Of a stretch of DNA of 64,000 nt, positions 46,685 through 57,974 are shown piece after piece. Under the pieces are notes generated by a model, which was not told where the DNA came from, made no database searches, and saw only the letters and a program-made list of their open reading frames with translations. Position numbers and translations under genes: made by a program. How positions within the stretch are numbered: position 1 is the first letter of the stretch; each line of letters begins with the position of its first letter. Source of the DNA: Patellaria atrata CBS 101060 (lineage: Eukaryota; Ascomycota; Dothideomycetes; Patellariales; Patellariaceae); contig MU006100.1 of the NCBI GenBank assembly GCA_010093705.1, positions 62,001 through 126,000 of the forward strand. The letters are read 5' to 3'.

Positions 46685-49000
46685 TGTCTGCGAAGAAGTT
46701 AACAAGAACCATTTAACATCTTCGAGTGCCCTAACCTATTGTATAAGTGCGGGTGAATTATAATATGGGAATTTTTTTTCGCTTAGATATGTATCGTAGT
46801 TGAGATTTCAATGAAGAAATGATTATAGAGATGGGTGTGATGTGATATAAAAGGGCCAGAAGCCTGTACACCCTCAAATTGTCTAATGTGGCACTGTGAT
46901 ACCCTAGAGAGTGTAAACACCTGAATCGTATATCCCTCGTTGTACAGTGAACCTCCGAGTCGTACACCTCACAATCGAACGCTCTCAAATTGTGGACCGC
47001 TATCCTGATAGATACACCCACTGTTACCACTACTCGGATAAGGATTTGAATCAGTTGAAGGATACCCGGATAGAAGTTTGAGAGATTGCTCACCGTGACG
47101 GGATAAGGTCTGAATCGTACCCACAATAACTGCTAAATTCACCTGTCTTGAATTCTTGACAATCACTGGTTGACTGGTACCTTATCGCAGTCTTCGATGG
47201 CCGTTGCACTCGTTCGAGAGAAGTAGCACTTACCTGCCAAACTGGCCTATATCACTACGAGAGAGTGCCATATAAGGGCCCGTTCTACCGCTTTTTGGCA
47301 ATGATCTTCCCCAGAGCATATCCTAACGAGTACCATGATAAACGTTAAGCTAATCAATATTACACGAAGAGCGATAAGTGCTTATTATGGCGGCCGGATT
47401 AACCAAACGAAATTGATTCCGTTCCTGATGGCGAAGGGATTGCCGGTAAGTTTTCGATCGAAAAGCTTGTTCCGTCCATTACTAGAACAAAAGATAATTG
47501 ACGTTAAAGGAGTAAAGGTAATCGGAATAAGGGAGGAAAAGCTTATGAGATAAAGAACACGACTGTGGGATATGAATAGTAACAAGTTATAATTCAAGGA
47601 AGTCCGAGGAAGGTGTTAGCATGCTGTCGATACTACCCTATTTGAAAGGATTGACAGTAGAACTGTCCCCTACCCACATATTGTGAACCTTTGAAAACGA
47701 TTGTGCTCCACAAAGCATGACAGGGTATTTCCATGCATTACAAACTTTGAGGTACTGCTAAAGCTCGAGAGCACACTGTTTTTGAACCATCGGTGGTTGC
47801 TAAGATCAATACGAGTGACAGGGAGCAATACAAAGAGAACAGAACCGGTGTCCACAAAAGAATATCGACGTGGTGGGACCAGCTCGGCCGCTAATAGAAG
47901 TATGAAGTCGGTGTTACACTACTATCAAAGGAAAATATTGGTTTTTGTATCGACAAGCTGTCACGGGTTAGACCCGATAGGTATAAGTGCCTTGGATGAT
48001 CCAGCGGCTTAGTCATACCGTACTTTAGCAGAACAGCATATGCTGTCTCAACACTGTCTTTCCTTAAGTTTAAGCTTCATGTACATGTAGCAATATACCT
48101 TGCAGCTTCCATCTGAGGTTGAGCCATGATACAAGCATTCGAACGCGCATAAAGAAAAGTCTGAGCGTTTGGGAACCAGTGTTTTCTGCAATAACATGGT
48201 GGACAGGTCTAGTATGAACCGAATGTACTTATCCGGACCCAGTTATAAGATATGAAATTTGACGGGATCAGTACATGCAATATTGTATACCCTGTTTAGA
48301 GATTGCTGATCCCCTTTCCGAAACTTAGGTTTTCTAAGAACAGAAGAACGGATATAAAGCTGACGGAAATTAAGAGGTCCCCCTTGAACCATTGCGAACA
48401 ACTCTAATGTGCTAATACACACTCGTCTTACTTAACTAACGGATGAATAGCAGAAATTTGTATGACAAGATAACGAAGTTAAGTAGACACTAATACGACT
48501 TAGAAAGGGTGATTTGAATAAGAAACCGATGCTTTACTCTTTCTTGCATTCATCAGGATGCTAAACTCGTTGTTCTATTAGGAAACCTGGCATTACTATT
48601 GTAGTACAGTACCCTAATGGTATAAAGATTCCCCTTCGAAGGCTTCATGTACTGATGGAGAATGAGAGGAAGATGAAGTTTGTCAGAATGAGGAGTGAGA
48701 ATGAACAGCGGTTCCCGCACCTAGAATATTATTATAAGATTTTGCATTAATGTGTCACATACGGCCACAGAAGAGTATCCCGTCCGTTCTACCACTAAAG
48801 GGTAACTCTACTATATTAGTATTAAAAAAGACACCGGTTTTAGGATTCTAAGTCCGTAAATTAGATTTTAGAAATCTTAAATATAGTAATAACTTTATAA
48901 CGTAATGTATATTCTTAACAATGCTAGTATTTTTTTGCTTTCTAACCTTTCTATTGTTACAACGGGAGTCTATACTTATCAAGACGGAGCTGGATAAGTC
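46685..49000. other. gene-poor AT-rich block before assembly gap
   Basis: 2.3 kb with only short frames (at most 122 codons) and no family pattern. The AT content rises sharply from about 48700 to the gap, as in repeat-derived DNA. I could not assign it to an element. Confidence 0.4.
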
Positions 49001-49420
49001 NNNNNNNNNNNNNNNNNNNNNNNNNNNNNNNNNNNNNNNNNNNNNNNNNNNNNNNNNNNNNNNNNNNNNNNNNNNNNNNNNNNNNNNNNNNNNNNNNNNN
49101 NNNNNNNNNNNNNNNNNNNNNNNNNNNNNNNNNNNNNNNNNNNNNNNNNNNNNNNNNNNNNNNNNNNNNNNNNNNNNNNNNNNNNNNNNNNNNNNNNNNN
49201 NNNNNNNNNNNNNNNNNNNNNNNNNNNNNNNNNNNNNNNNNNNNNNNNNNNNNNNNNNNNNNNNNNNNNNNNNNNNNNNNNNNNNNNNNNNNNNNNNNNN
49301 NNNNNNNNNNNNNNNNNNNNNNNNNNNNNNNNNNNNNNNNNNNNNNNNNNNNNNNNNNNNNNNNNNNNNNNNNNNNNNNNNNNNNNNNNNNNNNNNNNNN
49401 NNNNNNNNNNNNNNNNNNNN
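49001..49420. other. assembly gap (420 N)
   Basis: Run of undetermined bases. Long frames crossing it are artefacts. The right flank starts with short direct repeats of TCGTTTGG, so the gap probably hides a repeat. Confidence 0.98.
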
Positions 49421-49818
49421 GTCGTTCTGGTCGTTTGGTCGTTTGGTCGTTTCTCTCACGACCGAAACGTCCGCACGTCCAAACACCCAAGTCACGTGAC
49501 TCGTTGTTACTCGTTTCACCCGCAGTTCTCCCGAGTGGTCTTCCTTTCTTCCCCTCACTCGTTGTCTGCATGTTCCTACAACTTGTGGCCGTAACATCTA
49601 TGCCCCTTGGAACTACTTGGCCCCCAACTGCCCGGTTCAATAATCACCGGCTTGTCGTATATCAGTCGCGGTCACCGCACTAGCTAGTTGCCTTATGGGC
49701 GTTTTCCCTCCATTGTTAACCTTCAACTTTTTGTAATACATAAGTGTATTTTTCTATTCCCTGTCGCAGAGAAAAAAAGAGAAGAGTTAGTTATGAAGAC
49801 ACGGCGCAGCTATTTGTA
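49421..49818. other. spacer right of the gap
   Basis: Starts with three to four tandem TCGTTTGG-like units (49423-49452) and contains GTCACGTGAC near 49490. No gene recognised before the DUF3176 relic. Confidence 0.45.
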
Positions 49819-51587
49819 ATGGCAGAGTCGCCGTTCCTCAACGACGAGCCGCTCCTGTTCCAGCAAAGCCTTGACCACGGCCCGGATACCGGTATAGAAA
49901 AGCCTCAACACAATCCTCACAATCGGCAACAGCCGAACTTTTACTTGTACATGCGATGGCTCGGAAACGGGTGGTTCGGCGAGCTCGTTGCCGTGCTCTC
50001 CAGCTGCGCCCTTGTTATCGCCCTATGCGTCATTCTCAAGAAATACGATGGACAGCCGCTGTTGTCGTTCGGAAGCTTCTTCAACTCGAGCATCACGCTG
50101 GGCACGCTGGTCTCGTGTCAGATATAAGCCTTACTGCCAAACTCGGCATTAAGGTCGACCTTTTGCCGTAGTGGTATAATCTCACATCTCGCTACTTACC
50201 ACCCTGGCCATGTCAACAGCAAGAGCCAGTCGCGGGCTCACCAGCAGTGTACAGCTGCTGTGGAAGCTCCGTTTAACACCCACAGCCTCCTTCGCTGCGA
50301 CGCTCGCGATTGTCCACCTAGCGATTACACCACTGGCGCAACAGTCGCTGCTGTCTCTATCGGTGCCTGTCGTTGACCTCGACGGAATGGCCACTATTCC
50401 CGTCGCGAAGGATTGGTTTGAGCCTCCCCCGCAGACCTGGACCCCGAATATGTCTTTTGACTATACTGCGATTTCGTCAGGGATGAAAGGTGCTATATTT
50501 AACGGCTTCTTTACAAGCACCAACGTCACAATCTTAGATACTGTGCCGACTTGCACAACTGGAGATTGCACCTTCCCAGGCTACCAGTCTTTGGCCCTCT
50601 GCGCATCGAGCGCCGACGTAACTGCCCATCTTCGGAACTTATCTACGGAAGAGGAGGGTAGATGGTGTCTCTCCGGCTCGTTTTGCGCCTCCACTCGGGG
50701 GAGCATCTACCGCACTCCCGCGGCCAATATCACTTCAGCCGTGACCCAGGCTAATACGGAAGCCGGCCGAAAACAATTTTACATCGTCACTTAACTATAT
50801 ATCGCTCGCTTTTGCCGACCACATAGCTCCTGTGGCCGACTTCTACATTATATATAAGGACTGGAGTAGTAGGGCGAACTCTCAGCCGCGTGTGTGGGCG
50901 GCAGTAGAGTTTGTTCTCGACTAGTGCGTTCGGAATTTCTCTACCCAGGTCACTAACGGCACAGCCGTTACCTTACCCGGGCCGGATCCCATCATTGACT
51001 TTCACGCTCTGCCCGGTATTGAGTTTACTGTGGAACGTTCACGCACAACTCGCTGCAGCGCTCTCTGAACCTTTCGCTGTCTGGCGCCGCCTATCTAGGA
51101 GACACTGAGTCTTCCGCCGATTTTGATCAGGTGCAGAAGCTGGCTGCCCTTTTCAACGCCTACGGAACGGACCTTTGGACGCGGCGCGCGGAACGGCCTA
51201 GCTGCCCTAAACACCATGCTGGCGAACATAGCCACCAGCATGACTAACCATATACACGAAATGCCAATATTCCACCGCCAGTACGTAAAATGGCACCGCC
51301 TTTGTCCACCAGAACGTCGTGCACGTGAGCTGGTCATGGATCGCCGCGCCTACTGTCTTCTCTGTAAGCAGTCTGCTCTTCTTCGTTATCGTTGTCGCAC
51401 TCTGCAGTGTCCACCGCACTGTTAAACCGCCCTTATGGAAGTCTAGCACCATCGCTACTCTGCGTTGCCTCGACCCGCGTCTGCACCGCGAGCCAGGCGG
51501 CGCGCCTGGTCAGATGGCCCTAAGTGGTGCCGCTGACAAGCAGAGTGTGCGTCTTGTGCGTGACGGTGAGGGCTGGCTGCTGGTTTA
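49819..51587 (+). pseudogene. DUF3176-family membrane protein, broken
   Basis: The pieces appear in family order. First come MAESPFLNDEPLL and a first membrane segment (ELVAVLSSCALVIALCVIL, followed by YDGQPL), from 49819. SRGLTSSVQLLWKLR and a second hydrophobic segment start near 50222. A long ectodomain follows with paired cysteines (CTTGDCTFPGYQSLALC, near 50551). The C-terminal membrane segment (AAPTVFSVSSLLFFVIVVAL) is near 51343, followed by WKSSTIATL. They lie in different frames: the first ends near 50127, a gap precedes the second, and frames shift again near 50795 and repeatedly between 50900 and 51310. The fungal DUF3176 family has about 600-700 aa, several membrane helices and no known role. 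This is a host gene relic. Confidence 0.8.
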
Positions 51588-51769
51588 AGGTGGAGGCCGT
51601 GAATAACGAAGGGGCCGGTGTCAAGTTTGCAGCGTTAATCAAGATATGGCACACCGCCAGCGCAACGATGGAAAGTAAACGACGAACTCAAGGAAGCCGC
51701 TTTGCCAGTAGCATTCATATCTACTTTGGACATCTACATACATAAACCAGCATATAGTGTAAAGGAGAA

Positions 51770-52377
51770 CTTCTCATGGGAAAGCTTCCTTGCAGCCGGC
51801 AGCAACCTTGCTGAAGATGTTGCGAAACTTGCAGAAGACGTTAGTCGAAGCCTCCCCTTGATTGTCCCCTCGAAGCGCATCCTAATTATCAGATAGTCTC
51901 CAGAACGTCCTATACATAATCTTCATCGCGCACAGCCTGGGCGGTGTTCTACTGAAGAGGATATGCGCGAGTACTCTGTGCTCAATGCTACTAAGACCTC
52001 ACCGTATCTAGGCTTTACTTCTGGCTCGTCGGAACTTGCACGTTCAGCGATTTCAAATACTTTTAGAGTATCTATCTGGAATTGTATTTCTGGGAACGCC
52101 GCATTTTATTGTCACTGACGAACAGACTCTCATATGCCACAATAGGGTTCTGTATAACTGCGCCAATTTTGCATTGCAAAAGTTTTCCCGTAGGCTGCCG
52201 ACAAGAGATGTATTCCAGTTGTCCAATCTCGCCGTACTTTTTGAGTAGATTGCAAATGTACCTTTGCTCTCTGTCTATGGAAATGTCGGAGGTCGTTCGT
52301 CAGCGACAATGTTCCCTTGGAAAAGGAAAAAGGTGCTGTCGCCGGGTACCACTTTACACAAATTCTTACATGGCATA
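51770..52377 (+). pseudogene. alpha/beta-hydrolase (DUF676/lipase-like) relic
   Basis: Around 51920 one frame reads IIFIAHSLGGVLLKRI, close to the nucleophile elbow GxSxG of lipase-like serine hydrolases (here HSLGG). A second frame gives YLSGIVFLGTPH near 52073-52108, the companion motif of DUF676/PGAP1-like domains. LLSVYGNVGG follows downstream. These motifs are typical of the hydrolase domain found at the N-terminus of some fungal NACHT/STAND proteins, but no NTPase domain follows. Stops and frame changes separate the pieces. Confidence 0.6.
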
Positions 52378-52593
52378 GGTACAAGAGAATAATTGGTTAC
52401 ATTCGTCTAGGTTAGCTCTGTAGCGCTGTGATGTTTGCTCCACATTAACGAGCCCTGCCTCCATTAAGGTACTGGCGGCTTTGTTTGTTTGCCTTTACAC
52501 ATTGTCTGTGATCGATTGTCCTCCACATGGGTAAATGGCGGATTAATCCGACAGCAGTTCTCTCAGTCTTAAGCCTGCGGATAATAGACAGCC

Positions 52594-55045
52594 ATGAGAC
52601 GTAACGCTCACCAGACATCATTAGTCGAAATGGACACTCTGCAACCTACACGAAATTTGAGCGAATTAGTTCTCGGTGATGTCAGTGTCGACGACGATGG
52701 CAAGATTGCTGTCGGCTCCATAGAGTACTTCCTGTTACCATGTAAAGAGGTCAGTGGAACTGTAGTCAAAAGAGTTGGCGCTTTTTTCTGTAGCTGTCTG
52801 CTGATTATTCTACCTCAGAACTTCCTCTCCTTCCTCGCCAGTGGTCCTACTCTTGCTCTTGTTTATCCCACAAAACCCGGTCAACCCATCTCAAAGACAG
52901 ATCTGAGCAGATTGCAGATTTCGAACTGAAGTCCTCGACAAAGATGACGTTTTTCAATCACAATTCTTTCGCAATGTCATCTTCTATAGTAGGGACGAGA
53001 ACAACTGCAAATTGGAGCACGATACCATTCAGGAACTTAAGACTTGGGGTACGAAAACATGGACTTTCCTTGGCTCCGAGATACATGTTCCTCCTGGACC
53101 CTATATAGCCGTTCGAGGTCGGACATGGCAGCCATGGAGAGTATACCTAGACTACAATGCTACATTCATGTGTACTTTCAAGCCTTCAAAGGACAACAGC
53201 GAAAGACAAGTTACTCTTACCCCATTCCTTATAGCAGTGGCTAACTATCTAGCACACTAGAGGTACTTGATAAAGCTCAAGTTGGCATCAATGGTAGAGT
53301 GATAGTGCCATCCCGCTGTTACTTCACGCCTTCCAGAAGTCGTCCACTTGACGGTGCCCGAATCAGCATTAAAGACAGTATTGATATTGCTGAGCATAAG
53401 AATTCTCTATGCAATCGATCCTGGGAAGATGTCTACCCACCTGCAAGTAAGCACGCAGCCTGTATACAGGCGCTTGTAGATGTAGGCGCTATTCTAGTTA
53501 GTAATACTAAACTGCAAGCTATGATTAGGCGGGAGGAGCCATCAGAAGCTGTTGAGTTTACAGCGCCTTTTAATCCTCGCGCTGATGGCTACCAAGTACC
53601 CTCCGGAAGTAGTCATGGACGTGCCGCAGGCATCGGATCATATGATTGGTTTTGATTGCTCTATGGGATCTGACAGTCAGTACCACCAAGACTGACAATT
53701 CAGGATCCACTGACGATATTTTAGCGAATGGAAGTGGCCGTAAGCCAGCACAGTACAACGAGTGTTTCTCTATTCGACCCACGAACGGAATCATTAGTGT
53801 CGAAGGGTTCGTGAGCCAGTTTCCGTGTGTAGTGCGCCAGAGGCTCGTTCTTATAGGATGCTGACCACGTTTGGTGCGCAGTGAGTTCGACGTCCCGGTC
53901 TTCTTTTCGAGAGACCTTACCCAGTTTCCCAACTTTATCACTACGTGATATGGGAAGTCTCCCTTACTCCGGAAGCCATCATATGTTGGTCTCAGCACTC
54001 CCAATCGTCTTAACACAAGGCTGATGTCAGAATAGGCGCCGGTAAAGATTTTGTATCCCTTGGATTTTCTTCCAACACCGAACGGAGCGCAGTCCCAGCT
54101 CATTGAGAAGTTTATCAAGGGTCTCGAGGAAGGCCTCGGCGTTAAGAGAATCGAGATCTCTTTTGCCAAATTGTGGGCAAATTGATCTTCCAGACGGACC
54201 CGAGAATGGCGACATCGTTGACTATCTCTATTTTGGATGCTGACTCTTCTATTATGATTTGTGGTGAATTTGTTTTCCGTCTCCTAAGTTTCGTATTGAT
54301 CTGTTCCAGGCTGGAGGCTATCTCTACTATTACTATTCTTACGCCAACACCGAAGAGTTCCGCACTCTGCATTACGAGAAGCACGGCGTTCCCGCATTTG
54401 TACTTTGATACACAGAATAGCAATGGCGAGTGACTCTGCTTCTGAACTTCTGCGGCCGATCTAACCTGTCATGCTAGGGGTATCTCAAAAAAAATCACGC
54501 GCGAGGAACGAGATTATTATTAGGCCCGTTCCGGGACCTATCGTCATTGGCTTTTGAATCGAGTGTTCGAGACTAGTAATGAGAATTGTACAACGATCAT
54601 GATCTTCTCCATCGAGATGGGTCTGCCAAATTATCGTGACTCTATTCCCGGGTAAGGCTATCTGGTCCTTTGAGATTATTGCCTAGGCGCTTCCGATTGA
54701 CCAACGTCATGGTCCTTTCGCTATACTTCTAGGTTTCAATAAACTGAACATGTCGCCCATGGTAAAAGCGCCAGAACTCACTGCACCACGTATGAACCAC
54801 TCAGCTGGACGGTTCTAGTTTATGCTAATATGCGAACAGTTGGTGCAACCCCCTACAACTCAAACGTAACAAAACGAGAGAAACCACTCCCGATCGCTGC
54901 GTCAATTTTAGGAGCACCAAGTATGACAAATCCAACCGAGAAAGAATCCTTAATTTAATATGTTAATAGGGACGGATTTGATTCTAGCAGATCTGGTAGA
55001 GAAGGGAATGAAGGCCGGGGGCTTCCTATTGAAGCTCAAGACGGG
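52594..55045 (+). pseudogene. fungal amidase-signature enzyme, broken
   Basis: The family order is visible across shifted frames. An N-terminal domain typical of fungal long amidases comes first (DDDGKIAVGSIEYFL near 52690, FLGSEIHVPPGPYIAV and WRVYLDYNATFMCTFKPS near 53070-53190). The amidase core follows from about 53300 (GARISIKDSIDIAEH, with the catalytic Lys in IKD; YPPASKHAACIQALVDVGA; FNPRADGYQVPSGSSHG with the Ser loop). C-terminal pieces lie near 54310 (YSYANTEEFRTLHYEKHG) and 54840 (GATPYNSNVTKREKPLPIAASILGA, shortened here to its key part). Stops and frameshifts separate them, for example near 52929, 53655 and 54430. The family hydrolyses amides with a Ser-Ser-Lys triad. Confidence 0.82.
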
Positions 55046-55484
55046 GCGTTTCCTACATTAAGCTATTCTTAGAAGCGCCCCAAAGCGTCAATATCGCTTG
55101 TTTGTCACAAGACATTCTACAATGGTAAAAGTTAATCGAGTATAAGTAAGGCAGTCCAGAAGAGGCACAGTGCAGGTGTTTTGCACGTATTCCTAAAATT
55201 CTCCTTCTTTGCCTAACAGTGCCGATACACGACGCTTAGTACCTGTCCATGCCTCGAATTTAATATCATATGCAAGCCACTAGCGCTTAATGAGCCAAAA
55301 TGTACTCTAAGTTATCGAGGCAGACACAGTAAAAGTGTGCCTCAGCCTTGTTGTATCTACTTCATCACAATAATTTATTGCTATGCTTTCTGTCTGTTTG
55401 CTCCCCTTGCGTAAGCTAAAAATATGACCTCCCCATCTCATTCAATCCGCTAAATAGAAATGCTTCGAATTGACTACGGAAGTC
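55046..55484. other. intergenic, no gene recognised
   Basis: 3' flank of the amidase relic. No open frame or RNA recognised. Confidence 0.4.
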
Positions 55485-55814
55485 TTAAGGTAATTTGGAT
55501 TGTATGTTTAAGGGGTTCAAACTTAAAAGGGTATGATTGTCCACAATATACCCGTAGCTATCAAAGCCGTAGAACTTCTCTGAAGGTCTAACCTCTCCAT
55601 GAAGTGTCCAGGCATATCTAGCGAGTCTAAGCACAGAGGGACTACCATTCAATTGCTCGTCTGAGTAGGTTGTGCAAGGTCCTAGTGACCATTCGAGCTT
55701 GTCGTGCATTTTCAATGAAGTACCTAAATGCCATCCGAAGATCAGAGTAGGTCCTGGTTCAAGTCTGAGGCTCTTTGAAGTAGCGTTTCGCACCCACCAA
55801 GCGGGTAGATAGGT
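55485..55814 (-). pseudogene. orphan coding fragment, unidentified
   Basis: One open frame of about 108 codons ends at 55485. It reads like real protein: LPAWWVRNATSKSLRLEPGP, FGWHLGTSLKMHDKLEW, CTTYSDEQLNGSPSVLRLA, ARYAWTLHGEVRPSEKFYGF. It has a balanced composition and no low complexity. It has no ATG near its beginning, and upstream the frame closes at a TGA just before 55814. It is therefore either the last exon of a gene or a broken copy. I do not recognise the family. It lies between the amidase relic and MED21. Confidence 0.4.
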
Positions 55815-55950
55815 TCAAAATGCGAAAAGCGGGTTCCGAATCCTGACATTCCACTGTTAGTCCTCACATCAACCTGACTTTCCAAGCTCATAACATCATC
55901 AATCCCACCAGACGTAAACATTCACTTGCAATAACGATCCTTTCCCACCC

Positions 55951-56471
55951 TCAAGCCCTCTTAACCCCCATTATGATCCTATCCAACTTTGACAACAGTT
56001 CTTGCTTCTCCACAATCACTCTCTGCCTCTCTGTCTCCGCAACCTCAATCTGCTCGTTCAACTCTTGTATCCGCGCCATTTGCTCTTTCTCGCTAGTTCC
56101 AATACCAGGTAAAACACTGATGATATGCTCGATCTGCTGTTCCTTAAGGATCAAATCCCGGGACAGCTCATGGAGCGCTTCTTGAAAGACGTCAGGTGGA
56201 TCTCGCGCGGGAGAAGTGGGACGGTTGGCCTCGGTGTTTTCGGTGGATTGGGTGGGTTGGGTAGTGGCTTGCGTTTCAGCTTCAGTGCTGTTTGGGTTCA
56301 TGTCGGGTTGGCCGGGGATGGAACCATAGGGGGCGTGGGTCTGGATGTACATTAGGGAGGCGTACATTTGAGTCGCGAGCTGTGGATACGTTAGGATACT
56401 ATATATAAAGAAGAGTGCGGGTGTCGTGCCTGGTCGAAGCATTCTTGAAGTTGAGTAAGGCGGTCTGCCAT
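55951..56471 (-). CDS. MED21: Mediator complex subunit Med21 (Srb7)
   Basis: Two exons: 56471-56430 and 56379-55951, giving 156 aa. The intron (56380-56429) has a GC donor, a CTAAC branch site and a CAG acceptor. The joined start MADRLTQLQECFDQ/LATQMYASLMYI is the Med21 N-terminus. The following THAPYGSIPGQPD also fits the family. A Thr/Pro/Glu-rich linker follows. The C-terminal half is a long coiled coil (ELSRDLILKEQQIEHIISVL, LPGIGTSEKEQMARI, then heptads to VGVKR-like IMGVKRA). Med21 pairs with Med7 in the middle module of Mediator and contacts RNA polymerase II machinery in the nucleus. The intron reads into a stop if retained. It is divergent from RRG7, 329 bp apart. Confidence 0.94.
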
Positions 56472-56800
56472 GCTGGTTGTCGACTTAGCAGCTAATTGTA
56501 ACTATCACTTATAATCTACTGGTTGTATTGTATGTACTCGAATCAATTCTCTTGTAAGTGGTATAAAAGTCCCCGGGAGTTTTAATTGAAGCGCATCAAC
56601 TCACTGCCCTGACCTCAGAATGCGGAGCTCGTAGTTGGTCCGTGCTCAAGCATCGCGAAAACGGAAGAGGTCAGACGTGAAGCTCTACGAATTACACTAA
56701 CTTCCATTGTTGGTTATATCAACCTCTTCAGGTAGCGCTCTGAGCGTGTCATGGCTTATATTGGGAGGGCCTTCTTATACTTCAGATATATTGCTCTCAT
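56472..56800. promoter_or_regulatory. divergent promoter region MED21 / RRG7
   Basis: 329 bp between two outward-reading nuclear genes. No defined motif recognised. Confidence 0.45.
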
Positions 56801-57682
56801 ATGACTCTCATCCGGTCTCTCTGTAGTAGGAGAGCTCCTCCTTACTCACACCAAATTCGTTGCAAATCGTTTACCATCTCATCAAATTATTCACCTGACC
56901 CGGCTATCGCACATGGATCCGAAGAACATAATGACCTACCTTCCTTTTTAGCCTACGCAAAGCGCATTGGTCTTTCGGACACAAAGACCGTATACCGCGG
57001 CACTCATTATGAATATACCGTAGCGACTTCGCTCAAGCGGCTGGGATTTGCCTTGTCCCGTACAGGGCGGAGAGCGGACTTAGGAATCGATCTTCTAGGT
57101 CAATGGTCTCTTCAAGAGCTTCCAGTGCCCATGCGGGTGTTGCTACAATGCAAGGCGCAGAAAAAAGCTGTGGCGCCAGAGAACATACGCGAACTTGAGG
57201 GTGCCTTCATTGGTGCTCCACATAGATATCGCGGGGATGGTGTAATGGGACTGTTAGCAGCACCGAAAGAGGCAACGAAAGGTGTGAGAGATGCATTGGG
57301 GAGAAGTAGATATCCATTGGGGTTCCTGAAGATCAGCATAGATGGGACTATTGAACAGTTCCTTTGGAATCAGTCTGCTGCGAGTGCAGGTTTAGAAGGT
57401 TTGGGAGTTACAACCCGTTACGTTCAGGAGAATTCCACGGATGCCGCTGAGGCCGAAGAGATGCAGAAAGAGGTAGTGTTGGTATGGAACGGTCAGATTC
57501 TGTTCTCCGACAGAGTTTTAAGGCACGTTACCGTCCAGGAGTCCAGCCCTGAGAATGTGTCAACGGAAGAAGAATCCACATCTCAACAGAGTAGAAACAA
57601 GCAGAAAATTGTGGACCAAGAGCAAAGCGAGCTAACAGTCAAGAGAAAACGAGGAAGACCTAGGAAATCTATCAATTTATGA
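56801..57682 (+). CDS. RRG7: Rrg7-like mitochondrial protein (DUF2034) with AT-hook
   Basis: Intronless, 293 aa. Residues 1-28 are Arg/Ser-rich with no acidic residue, a mitochondrial presequence. The core matches the Rrg7/DUF2034 family: VYRGTHYEYTVATSLKRLGF (64-83), RRADLGIDLLGQW (90-102) and VLLQCKAQ (113-120). Glu71, Asp97 and Gln116-x-Lys118 occupy the spacing of a PD-(D/E)xK nuclease fold, as seen in restriction-endonuclease-like proteins. In yeast, RRG7 is required for respiratory growth, and the molecular activity is unknown. The C-terminus is a strongly basic AT-hook (KRKRGRPRKS, about 281-290) after an acidic, Gln/Ser-rich linker. I know of no such hook in yeast Rrg7. It suggests binding to AT-rich DNA, for example mtDNA (inference). 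Confidence 0.87.
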   Translation: MTLIRSLCSRRAPPYSHQIRCKSFTISSNYSPDPAIAHGSEEHNDLPSFLAYAKRIGLSDTKTVYRGTHYEYTVATSLKRLGFALSRTGRRADLGIDLLGQWSLQELPVPMRVLLQCKAQKKAVAPENIRELEGAFIGAPHRYRGDGVMGLLAAPKEATKGVRDALGRSRYPLGFLKISIDGTIEQFLWNQSAASAGLEGLGVTTRYVQENSTDAAEAEEMQKEVVLVWNGQILFSDRVLRHVTVQESSPENVSTEEESTSQQSRNKQKIVDQEQSELTVKRKRGRPRKSINL

Positions 57683-57868
57683 AAAGCAGATTGTATACGG
57701 TCTGCAACTGTATATAACCAGAAGATTGATGGACATGTCATCTTGGAATAATTCCTATGACTGGACAAGTGCGAAGTACAGATTGTGCACGATTTACCAT
57801 GAATTTTTTCGTACCTCTTTACTGGTAGCATCAAGAAGATTCTTACCGCCTGTAGACAGCTTCTTAAC

Positions 57869-57884
57869 GGTACTGTACAGTACC
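57869..57884. repeat. 16-bp perfect palindrome
   Basis: GGTACTGTACAGTACC is identical to its reverse complement. It borders the left end of the minisatellite. Confidence 0.9.
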
Positions 57885-57974
57885 TTAGATGTACAGTACC
57901 TTACATGTCCAGTACCTTACATGTCCAGTACCTTACATGTCCAGTACCTTACATGTCCAGTACCTTACATGTCC
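57879..57974 (+). repeat. minisatellite, six copies of a 16-bp unit
   Basis: The unit is AGTACCTTACATGTCC. The first copy differs (AGTACCTTAGATGTAC) and the following five are identical or nearly so. It is located about 200-300 bp past the RRG7 stop and about 350 bp before the regulator start. Confidence 0.95.

Noticed and set aside
47335-47553. 72-codon basic open frame
   Set aside because: Isolated, short and in AT-rich DNA; no match to a family I know.
48700-49500. Possible ends of an LTR element around the assembly gap
   Set aside because: AT-rich left flank and short repeats on the right are suggestive, but no primer-binding site, paired repeats or gag/pol pieces are visible, so I do not call one.
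48848-49640. Long open frames on both strands across 49001-49420
   Set aside because: They exist only because the N run has no stop codons.
57879-57974. Possible CRISPR-like array
   Set aside because: Direct tandem units without spacers in a eukaryotic genome; this is a minisatellite.
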